A stretch of 10,010 nt of DNA. It comes from Podila epigama. Lineage: Eukaryota; Mortierellomycota; Mortierellomycetes; Mortierellales; Mortierellaceae. Below, one piece after another: positions 9,220-10,010 of this stretch. The notes beneath the pieces were generated by a model. It was not told the DNA's origin. It saw only the letters and a list, made by a program, of their open reading frames with translations, and ran no database searches. The translations under genes were made by a program, and so were the position numbers. Numbering within the stretch: the stretch's first letter is position 1; every line of letters begins with the position of its first letter. The DNA is taken from positions 1 to 10,010 of the forward strand of contig JAAAVE010000951.1 of the NCBI GenBank assembly GCA_015679605.1. Direction: 5' to 3'.

Positions 9220-9489
9220 GATAGAATGCGCACCAAAAGCTTGCCAAAAAGTATCCCCTTTGGGGAGAGCCCATAGCTCCCGAGTCATGGAGTTGGACAC
9301 GAGTGTTGCTTCCAGCAGCTTTAATTGCTGGCGTTCATGATATCTGGCAAAGCAGTCAAGGGGCAGGCTATAGCCATTGCTGCCAATGTTTACCGCCCCT
9401 TGCGTATCCTGGGGCTTTTGTGGTGTAACAACTTTTGAATGATGGACATTCGTAGTTGTGGCGCTGGTCTTGTTCGTCTCAAAACACAT
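9187..9489 (-). CDS. Hypothetical protein or gene fragment, unrecognised
   Basis: This is an ATG-initiated minus-strand frame of 100 residues. Its composition looks protein-like rather than random: a Thr/Gln-rich first third, then PLDCFARYHERQQLKLLEA and a Trp/Phe-containing end (LWALPKGDTFWQAFGAH). The frame is also open upstream to a stop near 9525, and that extension adds NSKRCP, so a CPMC pair straddles the ATG. Just upstream, CTGAC followed by CAACAG (9526-9508) looks like a branch point and acceptor. It may therefore be the last exon of a longer gene, but no upstream exon was found before the window ends. I do not recognise the family. It could equally be a decayed fragment or chance. 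Confidence 0.3.
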   Translation of the reverse strand: MCFETNKTSATTTNVHHSKVVTPQKPQDTQGAVNIGSNGYSLPLDCFARYHERQQLKLLEATLVSNSMTRELWALPKGDTFWQAFGAHSIVPTSQAKRSN

Positions 9490-9828
9490 AGGACATCGCT
9501 TGCTGTTGAGGTATTCGTCAGTTCACTCTTGATACAGTGGGTGGGGGTGCCTAAACCCTTTGAAGCAGAAATCGGTACAGAAATCGATCAGCATGTCACA
9601 AAGGGGTAGATTAAACAAACCAAAAAATAAAGGAAGTGATTTTTTTGCATCTCATACTCCCCACAGCTACTGCAGTATCCTGTGCACATACATACTTTAT
9701 TCTCTTCATTATAACATCTCGCCTCTCGTTATCAAGAAACCTCTGTCCAACTGTACGCAAACTATCAGATTGTTAATTCGACTGTTCGTTAGGAAAATAT
9801 TGGGTGAGCTGTAGGATTCATGAGCACA
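9490..9828. other. Intergenic DNA, no gene seen
   Basis: This is AT-rich sequence with frequent stops on both strands. The plus-strand frame at 9560-9814 is low-complexity and has no recognisable domain. A small imperfect tandem of 12 nt (CAGAAATCG-containing units at 9566-9577 and 9578-9589, ten of twelve bases identical) is visible. Confidence 0.45.
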
Positions 9829-9867
9829 TTCTTAGCGAACCTTTGCTTAGTACGCGGCAAGACGGCG
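9829..9867. repeat. 39-nt direct repeat, copy 1
   Basis: It begins TTCTTAGCGAACC and ends in a GC-rich ACGGCG. It matches the copy at 9935-9973 at 36 of 39 positions, 106 nt away. At all three differences this copy has T, A, A where copy 2 has C, G, G; all are transitions. Confidence 0.85.
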
Positions 9868-9910
9868 GGGATGTGAGATGTCTCCTCAGTGAATCAGAGC
9901 GTTTTAACAT

Positions 9911-9995
9911 TGCTTCATCGACATGCTGAATCTTTTCTTAGCGAACCTCTGCTTAGTACGCGGCGAGGCGGCGTAAAGACGAGCTGGATGAAGCA
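9911..9995. repeat. 9-bp inverted repeat enclosing direct repeat copy 2
   Basis: TGCTTCATC (9911-9919) and GATGAAGCA (9987-9995) are perfect reverse complements. They flank copy 2 of the 39-nt repeat with 15 nt on the left and 13 nt on the right. Confidence 0.65.
9935..9973. repeat. 39-nt direct repeat, copy 2
   Basis: This is the second copy of the repeat at 9829-9867. The GC-rich end (CGGCGAGGCGGCG) is more GC-rich than in copy 1. No coding frame, tRNA boxes or known element ends were recognised. More copies may lie beyond the right edge. Confidence 0.85.
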
Positions 9996-10010
9996 GTGTA
10001 TATACGCCAC

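Noticed and set aside
9829-9973. CRISPR array or tRNA gene
   Set aside because: There are only two repeat copies, in a eukaryotic genome; no A-box/B-box pair or cloverleaf can be drawn around GGTTCGC on the minus strand.

Overview
The window is eukaryotic nuclear DNA, almost certainly from a filamentous early-diverging fungus. Ten introns can be placed (nine of 92-138 nt, one of 332 nt), all with GT donors and AG acceptors. Intergenic DNA is pyrimidine-rich, homopolymer T/A runs are frequent, and the ribosomal protein shows strong codon bias. A Mucoromycota/Mortierella-type genome is my inference from the look of the proteins and gene structures; no search was possible.

Layout, left to right. 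(1) 1-1286, minus: the 5' part of an Eps15-homology (EH) domain endocytic adaptor of the Ede1/Eps15 type. Three exons are visible and the gene runs off the left edge inside a glutamine-rich tract. (2) 1287-1750: divergent promoter. (3) 1751-4838, plus: a four-exon gene for a 926-residue family-5 glycoside hydrolase of the endoglycoceramidase-related, intracellular steryl/ceramide glucosidase group. (4) 4839-5022: short tandem intergenic with a long T-run/A-run hairpin. (5) 5023-5802, plus: a two-exon membrane methyltransferase of the isoprenylcysteine carboxyl methyltransferase (ICMT/Ste14) family. (6) 5906-7443, minus, convergent with the previous gene: a four-exon proline iminopeptidase of 319 residues. 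(7) 7444-8243: divergent AT-rich intergenic with two CACGTG boxes and a cluster of short palindromes. (8) 8244-8840, plus: ribosomal protein eL21 (RPL21) with an intron splitting its last four codons. (9) 8841-10010: no confident gene; one orphan minus-strand frame (9187-9489), short repeats, and a pair of 39-nt direct repeats near the right edge.

The genes are housekeeping or lipid-related and do not form a pathway-level cluster. Endocytosis (EH adaptor), glycolipid breakdown (GH5), prenyl-protein methylation (ICMT), peptide turnover (PIP) and translation (RPL21) are simply neighbours. I found no defence system, secondary-metabolite cluster, mobile-element gene, tRNA or rRNA. The most informative result is the reconstruction of spliced genes whose reading frames are broken or cut in the raw sequence. 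The least explained DNA is the palindrome cluster at 7874-8011 and the repeats at 9829-9995.
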